Shown: piece by piece, positions 26,271 to 35,331 of the stretch
Layout: each line of letters begins with the position of its first letter
Numbering within the stretch: the first letter of the stretch is position 1
NCBI RefSeq assembly: GCF_025860405.1
Contig: NZ_CP063785.1
Location: forward strand, 744,001 to 808,000
Direction of reading: 5' to 3'
Source: Tolypothrix sp. PCC 7712
GTDB taxonomy: Bacteria; Cyanobacteriota; Cyanobacteriia; Cyanobacteriales; Nostocaceae
DNA: 64,000 nucleotides
Translations under genes and position numbers: made by a program
Notes under the pieces: generated by a model
Told to the model about the DNA's origin: nothing
Databases searched by the model: none
Seen by the model: the letters and a program-made list of their open reading frames with translations, nothing else

Positions 26271-26546
26271 ATGCCTGAGATTATATGGACATCTTATCTT
26301 CGCTATCGTGCAACTCAAAGAGGCTTTGATCTCGACCTAATTGAAAATATTCTACGCTTCTCTAGCGAACGATATTATGATGTAGAAACAGATCGGGCGA
26401 TCGCAGTGGGTAAGCATGGTGAACAGCTAGTTTTAATTCCCTATGAGCAAAGTGACAACACCATTACGCCGATTACAATTCACGCCACAACTAGACAACA
26501 AATTAGATTTCGTCTAAAAACTGGACGGTTGATCCCAAATGTCTGA
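26271..26546 (+). CDS. DUF4258-type small protein (possible toxin of a two-gene module)
   Basis: A 91-residue basic protein of RelE-like size. The pattern RYRATQRGFDLDLIENIL, then RYYDVETDRAIAVG and an end with RQQIRFRLKTGR, resembles DUF4258, a family of RelE-fold toxins and relatives. The ATG at 26271 was chosen; a TTG at 26235 would start inside a repeat. Its stop overlaps the next gene by 8 bases, as in many toxin-antitoxin pairs. No active-site residue can be assigned with confidence, so toxicity is inferred from the pair. Confidence 0.6.
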   Translation: MPEIIWTSYLRYRATQRGFDLDLIENILRFSSERYYDVETDRAIAVGKHGEQLVLIPYEQSDNTITPITIHATTRQQIRFRLKTGRLIPNV

Positions 26547-26784
26547 CATCAAACAACAATTACCGCAAATAAATTATTTCCAAGACGAGGATGTTCTTCA
26601 TCTACTCATCTCCGAAGAAACCGAATCAGCAAGTATTGAAATTAGCCCCAATGTCACTGCTGAACTAAATGCAGCTGGGGAGTTGATTGGCGTGGAAATT
26701 CTCAATGCCAGTCATTATATGCGAGATATGATTTTGGAATATATTCAGGGTAAGCTTTTGAACTTGGTTCGCAATAAAGTATAG
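26539..26784 (+). CDS. DUF2283 protein (possible antitoxin partner)
   Basis: An 81-residue acidic protein with the DUF2283 pattern: 'FQDEDVLHLLISEE' and 'SIEISPNVTAELNAAGELIG' followed by VEILNASH. DUF2283 genes are often paired with DUF4258 genes in cyanobacteria. It overlaps the upstream gene by 8 bases. A regulatory role is inferred. Confidence 0.75.
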   Translation: MSDIKQQLPQINYFQDEDVLHLLISEETESASIEISPNVTAELNAAGELIGVEILNASHYMRDMILEYIQGKLLNLVRNKV

Positions 26785-27359
26785 CTAGCGATCGCAATTT
26801 GGTTGCTGACATAGCGAGGAATATTTTTTTGGAATTCCCTAATGCTGTGTCGGTGCGTTGCGCTGCGCGACAACACACCCTACGGATATGAAACTTTTAA
26901 TGCCAGCAATGGAAAGTTTTGTTGAGCAATTATATTTTTAAATCTAAATTATTTATAGTGTATTTGTGCCTATATCTAGGATGATCAATATTTTTTACAC
27001 TTAATATACCCAAAGAAAAATCAAACCATTACACAAATAATTCCGAATAAATAACCAATACAGCAAATAACATCAAATTAGAGTAAAGCCAAGCTTCTCT
27101 TTGATTGAGTATCAAAATTCAAATTATTTAATTGTTGAAAATCTTGGTTTATTTTGCAACCATAATTATCAGCATACTTATATTTTAAATAATAGGAACT
27201 TCTATTTTCCATAAACCATCTGGGTAAATGTAACCCAGAGTATTTGCAAGCATCACATTTTTCAGGTTTTGATATTAAGTTAATATCCCTAAAAGCTGAT
27301 AAATTTATTAATGCTAGTGTCTATACTCGTAGTCAGGGGATCTAACAGGCGCGAGTTTT
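26785..27359. other. Intergenic region before the NACHT gene
   Basis: The first 100 bases hold a GTGCGTTGCGCTGCGCGACA repeat (about 26850-26884). The rest is AT-rich with no gene. The start region of the NACHT gene follows; I see no clear promoter. Confidence 0.35.
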
Positions 27360-30300
27360 ATGATGGAATGGTTAGTTAGCTGGGTAGCAAGTAATGCTTT
27401 AGGAATTCTTGTAAAGTCTATTCTCAATGAAGATTTTGCTAAGGATTTAGCCAAGGATTATGCAAAGGACTTTTTTAAAAGTGGTTTGAAGAATGCGGCT
27501 AAGATATTTAAAGAAGAACCAATTCAGAAAGCTGTAGCTGAAGCACTCCATCAATTTCTACAACTCGTAGAAGATGAGCTAAAGTCTTGCCAGCTTGCTG
27601 ATAATGATATTAAGAAATTAAATAAGCCTCTCAAGCGATTTATTTGCCATCAGCCTGTAAAAGAAATACTCGGTAAAGCTTTTGATGGCGATTGTACGCG
27701 CTTAGATTATCAAAGTTTAGAAACTATTTGGCAAAGTCTCAATCTACCAGAGTTACCTGTTGATTTTAATTGGCAAGCGGTAACAGATAGTTATGTCGTA
27801 AAATGTCAGCAAATTCTGAAAGAGTCACCAGAATTGCGCGAGATACTCAATTCCCGTAACTTACAAGCAATTCAAATTAATAGCCAAGAAGCTGCGGGAA
27901 TTATTCCTAACTTTGATTTGCAGCAATATCAAGAAGCAATTCGCGAACGTTATATCAATTTAAAATTAGATAGTTTGGATACTAGTGGTTATGCTTATAA
28001 CGAATTGCGGTTATGGAGTATATTTGTCACTCCGAATGTGCGAGAAGTTCACCAAGTTTTACCTCAAGTTCACGAACTACCTAAAGAACATTTGCGGCGG
28101 ATGCGCGACAGTAATCAAATAGCAGATGCAGCAATTTCTTGGGAAGAATTAGAACAATACGAACGGGTGTATTTTCAACAGCCGCTAGCTTCGGTGTTGG
28201 ATATTGTTAATCAGCCACAAACTTATAAATATATTGTGATTCTAGGTGATCCTGGTTCTGGGAAGTCTACATTATTGCAATATTTAGCATTAGCTTGGGT
28301 GGAAAAAACGCTTGATCAAATCGGTAAGCGAGGTTGTTCTCTAGCGCCAATTCCCTTGTTGATTGAGTTACGCGCTTATATGCGGAATTATGATGATGGA
28401 CATTGCAAGAATTTTTTAGAATTTTTCCATCAAAGTCCCGGCGCAATTTCGCATCTCAATCAGCATCAATTACAAGCACAGTTAAAAACTGGCAATGCTT
28501 TGGTAATGTTTGATGGTTTAGATGAGGTGTTTGATTCGGGAAAGCGTGAAGATATGATTACCGCAATTCATCGCTTCACCAATGAATATCCGCAAGTACA
28601 AGTAATTGTTACTTCTCGCGTCATTGGTTATAAACCGCAACGTTTACGCGATGCTCAATTTCGGCATTTTATGTTGCAAGATTTAGATAGCCAGCAAATT
28701 CAAGATTTTATTCATCGCTGGCATAATTTAACTTTTAAATATGAGGTAGATAAGCAAAGGAAGAAGGAAAGATTATTACGCGCCATTCATACCTCAAAAG
28801 CAATGGCAGAATTGGCTGGTAATCCCCTCATGCTCACAATGATGGCTATTCTTAATCGTAATCAAGAACTGCCAAGAGATAGAGCCGAATTGTATAAAAA
28901 GGCTTCAGAATTATTGCTGTATAAATGGGATGTGGAACGTGCATTATCCCATGAACAGCATTTACCCACAACCATTGATTATCAAGATAAACAGGCAATG
29001 CTGCGGCAAGTTGCCTATTATATGCAAACTAGTAAAAAAGGTTTAGCAGGTAATTGGATTAGTGCTTGTAATTTAGAAAAAATTTTCACTGATTATTTGA
29101 AAAATCTCGAAGTCAGCGAACCCAGAGATAAGGCGAGACGGTTAATTAATCAACTGCGGACTCGTAATTTTATGTTATGTTTTCTCGGTGCAGATTACTA
29201 TGGCTTTGTGCATCGCACATTTTTGGAGTATTTCTGTGCTTGGGAATTTGTTTGGCAATTTAAAGAAGCGCAAACCTTATCTCTTAGTGAACTCAAGCAA
29301 GAAGTATTTGGTAAACATTGGCAAGATGAAACTTGGCATGAAGTATTGCGGCTAATTGCGGGAATGATTGAGCCAAGATTTGTAGCAGCCTTAATTGAAT
29401 ATTTAATGTTGCAAAATGGCGAACAGCAAAAGTTTACTAATCTATTTTTAGCGGCTAAATGCTTGGCGGAAGTAAGGAAGCGTTCAGTTATTGGGTTAAC
29501 TGCTAATAAATTACTAGTGCAATTACAAGATTTAACCAAGTATGACCTTTGGTATTATTATGACCAATTATTTGACAATAAAGAAACGAAACTCGTTGAG
29601 GAAATTCGTACCCAAGCAGTGACAGCAATTGCTACTACTTGGAAAGATGATTTCAAAATCAAATCTTGGCTGAAACAGCGTGCAACTTTAGATGAGAATT
29701 GGCACGTACGATGTGCAGCAGTGCAGGAATTAGCACGTAACTTTGTTCATGATAGCGATACTATAAGCTTCCTCAAACAACGCACGATTATTGATGAAAG
29801 TTGGAATGTACGCCGCGCAGGTGTACAAGAATTAGCGCGGAATTTCTCCGATGATAGCAGTACTATACAGTTCCTCAAAGATAGAGCAATCGCAGATGAG
29901 GATGCAGATGTGCGTCGTGTAGCTTTAGAAGAGTTAGCGCGCAACTTCCACGATGATAGCAGTACTGTACAGTTTCTCAAAGACTGTGCGAGCGCAGATG
30001 ATGCCGATATTCGCCGTGTAGCCTTAGAAGAATTAGCCTGCAATTTTCCCGATGATACTGAGACCATCAGCATTTTACAAGAGCGATCGCTCGCAGATGA
30101 GGATGCAGATGTGCGCCGTGTGGCTGTAGAACAATTAGCACGCCACTTTGCTGATGATGCTGACACTATGGGTATTCTTCAAGACCATGCTACCGTTGAT
30201 GAGGATGCAGATGTGCGTCGTGTCGCTGTAGAACAATTAGCACGCCACTTTCCCTATGATGGCGATACCCTGAGCATCCTCAAAGACCGTGCTAATGTGG

Positions 30301-31406
30301 ATGAGGATGCAGATGTGCGCCGTGTAGCTGTGGAAGCATTAGCTTGTCATTATCAAAACCATACAGATACTATAGGCTTTCTCAAATACCGCATCATTGC
30401 TGATAATGATAGCGATGTTCGCCAAAGCGCAATTCAAGGATTAGCCAGAAATTTTGCCGATGATACTGTTGTCAGCTTCCTCAAAACCCTAGCCACTGCT
30501 GATGAAAATTGGCAGGTGCGACGTGTGGCTGTAGCAGAATTAGCCTGTAATTTTAAAACTCAAAATGATATTATCAGTTTTCTCAAATACCGTGTGACTG
30601 TGGATGATGATGCCGATGTCAGACAAGCTACACTGCAAGCATTAGTAAGTAACTTTCCAGATGATGCCGAAATTATCGACTTGCTCAAAACCCGTGCGAC
30701 TGTAGATGATGATGCTGATGTGCGCCGTGTGGCTGTAGAAGAAATCGCACGCAATTTTCTAGATGATGCAGAAACTATCAGCTTTCTGCAATATCGTGCC
30801 ACACATGATGCTAGTTGGAATGTGCGCCTTGTGGCAGTAGCAGAGTTAGCGCGTAACTTCCCAGATGATGCAGAGATGATTTCTTTTTGGCAAACCCGCG
30901 CCACTGCTGACAAAAACTATTACGTGCGGCGTGCAGCCTTGCAAGCCTTAGCGCGGAACAGCCAAAATCATCCTGAGACAATTTGCTTCCTCAAATCTCG
31001 TGCTACCATTGATCATCATTGGCAGGTACGCCGTGCAGCTATAGAAGAGTTAGCCAATAATTTTCTAGATGATGCTGACATTCCCAGCTTCTGCAAATAC
31101 TGCGCCACCACTGATCAAAGTTGGCAAGTAAGACAAACCGCACTACAAGAATTAGCGCGCCACTTCAAAGAAAAAGCCGAGATGTTTGAAATCTTTTATA
31201 ACTGCGCCGTTAACGATCCCTTCCAGCGCCGTAACAGTTGGCAAACCAACCCGCGACGAGTAGCGCTAGATATTATTATCAAGCAATACCCCCATCATTC
31301 TCAAACCTTACCACTATTACAAAACAGAGTTAGTAATGATTTAGACATCAAAGTCAGGGAATTTGCTCAGAAGAAACTCAAAGAATTAGGTAGTAGGGTG
31401 GGTTAG
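27360..31406 (+). CDS. NACHT-HEAT NLR-like protein
   Basis: This 1348-residue protein has an N-terminal helical region (1-230), a NACHT NTPase domain with Walker A GDPGSGKS (296-303) and Walker B LVMFDGLDEV (381-390), a helical NACHT-associated part to about 770, and a C-terminal array of about 17 HEAT-like repeats of 34 residues (102 bp), type 'DADVRRVAVEELARNF.DDAETI.FLK.RA'. The repeat unit is strongly conserved over the whole array. NACHT proteins with sensor repeats act as NLR-like signal switches, and some bacterial ones defend against phages. The N-terminal 230 residues match no effector I recognise; the helical NNH-type domain is likely. The first ATG (27360) is used; another follows at 27363. 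A CRISPR array lies downstream. Confidence 0.88.
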   Translation: MMEWLVSWVASNALGILVKSILNEDFAKDLAKDYAKDFFKSGLKNAAKIFKEEPIQKAVAEALHQFLQLVEDELKSCQLADNDIKKLNKPLKRFICHQPVKEILGKAFDGDCTRLDYQSLETIWQSLNLPELPVDFNWQAVTDSYVVKCQQILKESPELREILNSRNLQAIQINSQEAAGIIPNFDLQQYQEAIRERYINLKLDSLDTSGYAYNELRLWSIFVTPNVREVHQVLPQVHELPKEHLRRMRDSNQIADAAISWEELEQYERVYFQQPLASVLDIVNQPQTYKYIVILGDPGSGKSTLLQYLALAWVEKTLDQIGKRGCSLAPIPLLIELRAYMRNYDDGHCKNFLEFFHQSPGAISHLNQHQLQAQLKTGNALVMFDGLDEVFDSGKREDMITAIHRFTNEYPQVQVIVTSRVIGYKPQRLRDAQFRHFMLQDLDSQQIQDFIHRWHNLTFKYEVDKQRKKERLLRAIHTSKAMAELAGNPLMLTMMAILNRNQELPRDRAELYKKASELLLYKWDVERALSHEQHLPTTIDYQDKQAMLRQVAYYMQTSKKGLAGNWISACNLEKIFTDYLKNLEVSEPRDKARRLINQLRTRNFMLCFLGADYYGFVHRTFLEYFCAWEFVWQFKEAQTLSLSELKQEVFGKHWQDETWHEVLRLIAGMIEPRFVAALIEYLMLQNGEQQKFTNLFLAAKCLAEVRKRSVIGLTANKLLVQLQDLTKYDLWYYYDQLFDNKETKLVEEIRTQAVTAIATTWKDDFKIKSWLKQRATLDENWHVRCAAVQELARNFVHDSDTISFLKQRTIIDESWNVRRAGVQELARNFSDDSSTIQFLKDRAIADEDADVRRVALEELARNFHDDSSTVQFLKDCASADDADIRRVALEELACNFPDDTETISILQERSLADEDADVRRVAVEQLARHFADDADTMGILQDHATVDEDADVRRVAVEQLARHFPYDGDTLSILKDRANVDEDADVRRVAVEALACHYQNHTDTIGFLKYRIIADNDSDVRQSAIQGLARNFADDTVVSFLKTLATADENWQVRRVAVAELACNFKTQNDIISFLKYRVTVDDDADVRQATLQALVSNFPDDAEIIDLLKTRATVDDDADVRRVAVEEIARNFLDDAETISFLQYRATHDASWNVRLVAVAELARNFPDDAEMISFWQTRATADKNYYVRRAALQALARNSQNHPETICFLKSRATIDHHWQVRRAAIEELANNFLDDADIPSFCKYCATTDQSWQVRQTALQELARHFKEKAEMFEIFYNCAVNDPFQRRNSWQTNPRRVALDIIIKQYPHHSQTLPLLQNRVSNDLDIKVREFAQKKLKELGSRVG

Positions 31407-31414
31407 CGTTCAGT

Positions 31415-31561
31415 GGTGTCGTGAAACCCGCTCTTGTGCAAGGTTTCGCCCTCACCCCCAGCCCCTCTCCCACAGGGAGATGGGAGCCAGAGATTTAGTT
31501 CCCCTTCTCCTGCGGGAGAAGGGGTTAGGGGATGAGGGCGCGAGGTATTTGTACAACGCCC
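31415..31561 (+). repeat. Inner inverted-repeat element, solo copy
   Basis: GGTGTCGTGAAACCCGCTCT begins the copy (the usual AACTTAA is lost) and it runs to TTGTACAACGCCC. It starts 9 bases after the NACHT stop. Confidence 0.55.
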
Positions 31562-31645
31562 TAAAGTCAATCCTTGGTGGTGCGTTAGCCTGCGGCGTAA
31601 CACACCCTACCTCAATTACAGGTTTTTTTCCTTACAACAATTGAA

Positions 31646-31918
31646 TCAGCAAAAGCAGATATTGCTTTCTCAAAAGTTGCTTTTGCTTTCTTCTTTGACT
31701 GTATTTAGCAAACAAAAGTAGATATTGCTTTCTCCAAAGTTGCTTGTGCTTTCTTCTTTGACTGTATTTAGCCAGCAAAAGTAGATATTGCTTTCTCCAA
31801 AGCTGCTTTTACTTTCTCATTTCAGTATATTCAGCAAGCAAAAGCAGATATTGCTTTCTCCAAAGCAGCTTTTACTTTCTCATTTCAGTGTATTTCGCAA
31901 GCAAAAGCAATTATTGCT
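31646..31918 (+). repeat. 63-bp tandem repeat, about 4.3 units
   Basis: GATATTGCTTTCTC recurs at 31658, 31721, 31784 and 31847 with a degenerate fifth at 31910, giving an exact 63-bp period. One frame would encode a 21-residue motif KADIAFSKAAF in each unit, but TAG codons close the first two. It may be a decayed repeat gene or a non-coding tandem repeat. Confidence 0.7.
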
Positions 31919-32203
31919 CAAAATCCACCAGTGAGATTTATGTAACAATTAAGTAATAAATTTGACTAAAAATCGGCAAAAGTTGTATTTTAAGGATAGT
32001 TTGTGTCCTTCATCGACACCACTCGCCCGCACCTTGAAAACCGCATAACTTCTTTGACTGGTGTCGATTGCCTACGCAGCAAAGCTTTCAGGCTTTGACA
32101 GCTTGAGTTTATTGAGAATTTTTCGGAGCTATTGACACTCAAAAAAGTGGTGTCGATTGAGGGGTCTCAAATCCTCTCCTGGCAAGGTTTCCAAAAGTGA
32201 ACT
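31919..32203 (+). promoter_or_regulatory. CRISPR leader region
   Basis: The sequence just upstream of the first repeat is AT-rich and has CTTGAAAACCGCATAAC and two copies of GGTGTCGATTG. Leader placement on the left fits the perfect repeats there and the decayed ones on the right. Confidence 0.55.
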
Positions 32204-33117
32204 CTTTACAATCACCTCGCCCCGAAAGGGGATGGAAACAAAAAAGGTTTTCCTTTTTGTTTAAATGCAAGAGGGAGTACTTTACAATCACCTCGCCCCG
32301 AAAGGGGATGGAAACACCTAGATAACCCCCTGAAGCTGTTGATGCTAAAACTTTACAATCACCTCGCCCCGAAAGGGGATGGAAACTATTTGGTGTATTT
32401 TGATTAATTTCATTTACAACCAACTTTACAATCACCTCGCCCCGAAAGGGGATGGAAACCCTTCAGGGGTTACGGAAGCCTGTGCGTTTCCAATCTTTAC
32501 AATCACCTCGCCCCGAAAGGGGATGGAAACTTTATAATGCAAAGCATTCATAAGACGCATTTCTATCTTGACGATCACCTCGCCCCGAAAGGGGATGGAA
32601 ACGTGTAAGTCTTGAGGAAATCCAAACCTTGATAGAGCATGAACCTTGACGATCACCTCGCCCCGAAAGGGGATGGAAACCCCTGCTCATGATTGGTCAA
32701 GACCCGCAGAATGTCGTGGTCCTTGACGATCACCTCGCCCCGAAAGGGGATGGAAACTTTGAATAACAGGCCTATTCGCAAGCCATTGAAGGCAACTTTA
32801 CGATCACCTAGCCCCGCAAGGGGATGGAAACCCGATCAGTTGCCGTCACGGTAACAGTTTGAGGCCCTTTACGATCACCTCGCCCCGCAAGGGGATGGAA
32901 ACCCTGCTTTCCAAATGGTCATCTTCGCGCAGATGTCTTTACAATCACCTAGTCCCGAAAGGGGATGGAAACTGGATAGCGTTCTGATCTCCCCAAGCGC
33001 CGCCATCACCTTTACGATCGCATCGCCCCGCAAGGGAATGGAAACCGACGAATTGCCCAGCGCAGTTGAATTTCTATTTGCTTTGACGATCACATCACCC
33101 CGCAAGGGGATAAAAAT
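32204..33117 (+). CRISPR. CRISPR array, 13 repeats and 12 spacers, no cas genes in window
   Basis: Repeats are 36 bp, of the form CTTTACAATCACCTCG then CCCCGAAAGGGGATGGAAAC; the CCCC/GGGG arms can form a hairpin. Repeat starts: 32204, 32280, 32351, 32424, 32495, 32567, 32645, 32722, 32796, 32867, 32937, 33010, 33082. Spacers are 34-42 bp. Repeats 6-8 begin CTTGACGATC, repeats 9, 10 and 12 have CGCAAG in the loop, and the last lacks GGAAAC (GATAAAAATC). A further decayed copy lies at about 33157-33191 (ATCGCATCACCTTGTAAGGG). No cas gene lies within the window, so the array depends on genes elsewhere or is idle. Type cannot be fixed from the repeat alone. Confidence 0.95.
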
Positions 33118-33191
33118 CTATTAGTAGTAGGTGCAGTCACAGGAAAAGCATTCTCTAGGCGATCGCATCACCTTGTAAGGGCAGAGAAAAA

Positions 33192-33471
33192 GTGAAGATA
33201 AGCAGTGCGATCGCATATCCTCAAGCAAACATTGCCGTCCAGATCCCCGACTTTTTCAAAAAATTGGGTATCTAAATCCCGCGTCAATCCTCAGTGGTGC
33301 GTTATACTGCAGGCTGACGCACCTACCGCTTTGTGATTTGTCCTTTGTCAAAAAATGACCAATGACCAATGACAAAATGAAATTTTTCCGGATTTGAATT
33401 CAGGAAAATAGAGATCCTGATTTGATTTATACTTTTAGATTCGTCTGATTATCGAAAAGCTTGAAAGTTGT
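33192..33471. other. Intergenic region before the sigma factor
   Basis: It holds a GTGCGTTATACTGCAGGCTGA repeat-type palindrome (about 33297-33330) and an AATGACCAATGACAAA motif. No clear promoter was identified. Confidence 0.3.
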
Positions 33472-34422
33472 ATGTCCAGCCCCAGTCCCGACACAGTTCG
33501 CGTTTATTTGCAAGAAATTGGTCAGTATCCCTTGTTAACAGCAGACCAAGAGATTGCTTATGGTAGGCAGGTACAGCAAATGATGGCCATCGAGCAACAA
33601 AAAGAAACGCTCCGCCAAAAATTAGATCGCGAACCTACTTTGAGTGAATTAGCTGCTGAAGTTGACAAGAGTGAAGCTGAGTTGAAACAGATACTCAAGC
33701 TAGGTCAACGCGCCAAGCAAAAGATGGTAACAGCAAACCTGCGGCTGGTAGTTTCAATTGCCAAAAAATATCAGCGCCGCAATTTGGAATTCTTGGATTT
33801 AGTTCAAGAAGGAGCAATAGGTTTGCAACGAGGTGCAGAGAAGTTCGATCCAAATCGCGGCTATAAGTTCTCAACTTATGCATATTGGTGGATTAGCCAA
33901 GCAATTACAAGAGCGATCGCAGAAAAATCTCGAACTGTTAGACTACCAATTCATATCACCGAAAAACTCAATCAAATCAAAAAAGTCCAGCGAGAACAGT
34001 TTCAAGCACTTGGACGTTTTCCCACAATTACAGAAGTGGCTGAAGCGTTAAACCTCCAACCCAACCAAATCCGAGAATATATGAGTGCTGCAAAACAGCC
34101 ATTTTCTCTAGATTTAAAAGTGGGAGACAACCAAGACACCGAACTCAACGAACTTTTAGCAGATGAAGGTATTTCGCCCAGCGAACAGCTAACACAACAG
34201 CTGTTGCGTCAAGATATGGAAAATCTGTTAGCTTCTCTCAAACCCATGCAGCGTGAAGTCCTAATTTTGCGCTTTGGACTCGAAGACGATCAACAACTTA
34301 GTTTGGCTCAAATTGGGCAAAAGTTAAACGTCAGTCGCGAACGAGTCCGCCAAATTCAGCAGCAAGCTATCAATATCCTGCGTCGTCAACAACCGTCGAT
34401 TGAACAGTACTTGTCTGTTTAG
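33472..34422 (+). CDS. Group 2 sigma-70 family RNA polymerase sigma factor
   Basis: This 316-residue protein has the core sigma-70 regions: region 1.2 (TVRVYLQEIGQYPLLT, 8-23), region 2 (NLRLVVSIAKKY from 89, then LVQEGAIGLQRGAEKFDP to about 127 and the promoter-melting FSTYAYWWISQAITRAIAEK), region 3 (VRLPIHITEKL from 156) and region 4.2 (LAQIGQKLNVSRERVRQIQQ). It lacks the long region 1.1 of primary sigma factors, so it belongs to group 2, stress and nutrient sigma factors in cyanobacteria. Region 2.4 has the WISQAITRAI phrase typical of -10 recognition like the primary factor. I could not assign a specific Sig letter. Confidence 0.92.
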   Translation: MSSPSPDTVRVYLQEIGQYPLLTADQEIAYGRQVQQMMAIEQQKETLRQKLDREPTLSELAAEVDKSEAELKQILKLGQRAKQKMVTANLRLVVSIAKKYQRRNLEFLDLVQEGAIGLQRGAEKFDPNRGYKFSTYAYWWISQAITRAIAEKSRTVRLPIHITEKLNQIKKVQREQFQALGRFPTITEVAEALNLQPNQIREYMSAAKQPFSLDLKVGDNQDTELNELLADEGISPSEQLTQQLLRQDMENLLASLKPMQREVLILRFGLEDDQQLSLAQIGQKLNVSRERVRQIQQQAINILRRQQPSIEQYLSV

Positions 34423-34432
34423 ACAATAGGCG

Positions 34433-34500
34433 CAAGGCTTGTTGGTTAAGGGGAAAAAGGGGAAGGGTGAAAGCTATGATCTTTCCCTTTCCCCTTTCCT
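34433..34500 (+). repeat. Hairpin repeat after the sigma gene
   Basis: GGTTAAGGGGAAAAAGGGGA pairs with the following TTTCCCTTTCCCCTTTCC; a second copy at 34685-34762 is similar. It may serve as terminator. Confidence 0.5.
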
Positions 34501-34537
34501 CTTGATTTCCTCAAAGACGCACGCCAAACAGTATGTG

Positions 34538-34672
34538 ATACCATTTTGAAAAAAGAATGCGACAGATGAGTAGGGGCACGGCACCAGTAAGATATTTGAT
34601 ATGCCAAAAGATTGTGGATGCCGTGCCCTTACAAAGAATTTATCTGTCGCAAACATTATTTTGAATTGGTAT
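34538..34672 (+). repeat. Outer inverted-repeat element, intact solo copy (135 bp)
   Basis: It runs from ATACCATTTTGAAAAAAGAA to ATTATTTTGAATTGGTAT, with an internal GGGGCACGGCACC ... GGATGCCGTGCCC pair. It is the reference for the outer element without an insertion of the inner one. Confidence 0.7.
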
Positions 34673-34793
34673 GAGTTAAGAATTGTTGGTAAAGGGTAAA
34701 AAGGAAAAAGGGGAAGGGTGAAAGCTATTATCTTTCCCTTTCCCCTTTTCCCTTTAACCTTTACCCTGATTTACTCAAATTAGTCTAAGGTAG

Positions 34794-34821
34794 TTGACAA
34801 ACCGGATCATCGGTTTAACGA
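34794..34821 (+). promoter_or_regulatory. Promoter with an inverted-repeat operator for the gene at 34854
   Basis: TTGACA (34794-34799) and TAACGA (34816-34821) are spaced by 16 bases. The spacer holds a perfect inverted repeat AAACCG (34799-34804) and CGGTTT (34811-34816). A repressor bound there would block RNA polymerase. The assignment is from pattern alone. Confidence 0.4.
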
Positions 34822-34853
34822 TAAACTGGGAAAAATCATTTGAGGTATGACTA

Positions 34854-35231
34854 ATGGCAAAGACAAACGCAGCTAAAAGTGAAACACCTGTAGAGGAATC
34901 ACCCGCAGTTGCAGATAATGAAGAGACAACAACAGTTGAAGATACACCTCAAGCTGCTGAGGATAGCCAAGACATTGACGAAATCTTAAACTCACTCAAA
35001 GCTTTACTGAGTGCTGTAGAAAAATTGCAAAAAGTCCGCCAAGAAGTTGGCGATATCAAACCTTTGGTAGTGCGGATGCTAGATGGCGAACTGCTTGTAG
35101 GCGAAGAACTCGAGCAACTCAAATCAGGGGTGAATGGACTGCTAAAGCTGGTGCGTGTTTACAGCGATCATCAAGCAGCACTCACGAAAGCACAACCTGC
35201 AAGAAACTTGCTAGATGAAATCCTCAAATAA
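34854..35231 (+). CDS. Small acidic protein of unknown function
   Basis: A 125-residue protein with a disordered acidic, Glu/Thr/Ala-rich N-terminus (1-45) and a helical C-terminal half (DIDEILNSLKALLSAVEKLQ, then LVVRMLDGELLVGEELEQLK). It has no signal peptide and no cysteine. A GAGG site lies 8 bases before the ATG. I do not recognise the family. The promoter-like element at 34794-34821 is directly upstream, so the gene may be controlled by a repressor that binds AAACCG/CGGTTT. Confidence 0.65.
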   Translation: MAKTNAAKSETPVEESPAVADNEETTTVEDTPQAAEDSQDIDEILNSLKALLSAVEKLQKVRQEVGDIKPLVVRMLDGELLVGEELEQLKSGVNGLLKLVRVYSDHQAALTKAQPARNLLDEILK

Positions 35232-35255
35232 GTAAGTCGTTGCAATCAAAGACGA

Positions 35256-35330
35256 CTAGTACAAGTCGGCGTAAATAAACAGACCATCTGTAATTGCTAA
35301 AAGGCTTGTGCTATGAATATTCTTTCTTTT
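35256..35330 (+). repeat. Dispersed repeat, uninterrupted copy of 1465-1585
   Basis: CTAGTACAAGTCGGCGTAAA runs into TAAACAGACCATCTGTAATT without the 49-bp insertion. Confidence 0.7.
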
Positions 35331-35331
35331 T

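Noticed and set aside
29198..30913. Minus-strand frames across the NACHT-HEAT gene
   Set aside because: They are shadows of the codon pattern of the HEAT repeats; the plus-strand frame has clear domain motifs.
31400..31610. Frame in the inner element after the NACHT gene
   Set aside because: Its translation is the same repeat-derived Pro/Ser/Gly-rich text seen in the other copies of the element.
32204..33117. Assigning the CRISPR array to a type
   Set aside because: No cas gene is present and the repeat alone does not settle it.
32139..33124. Several open frames inside the CRISPR array
   Set aside because: They are made of repeat and spacer sequence; the repetitive phrases in their translations come from the repeat.
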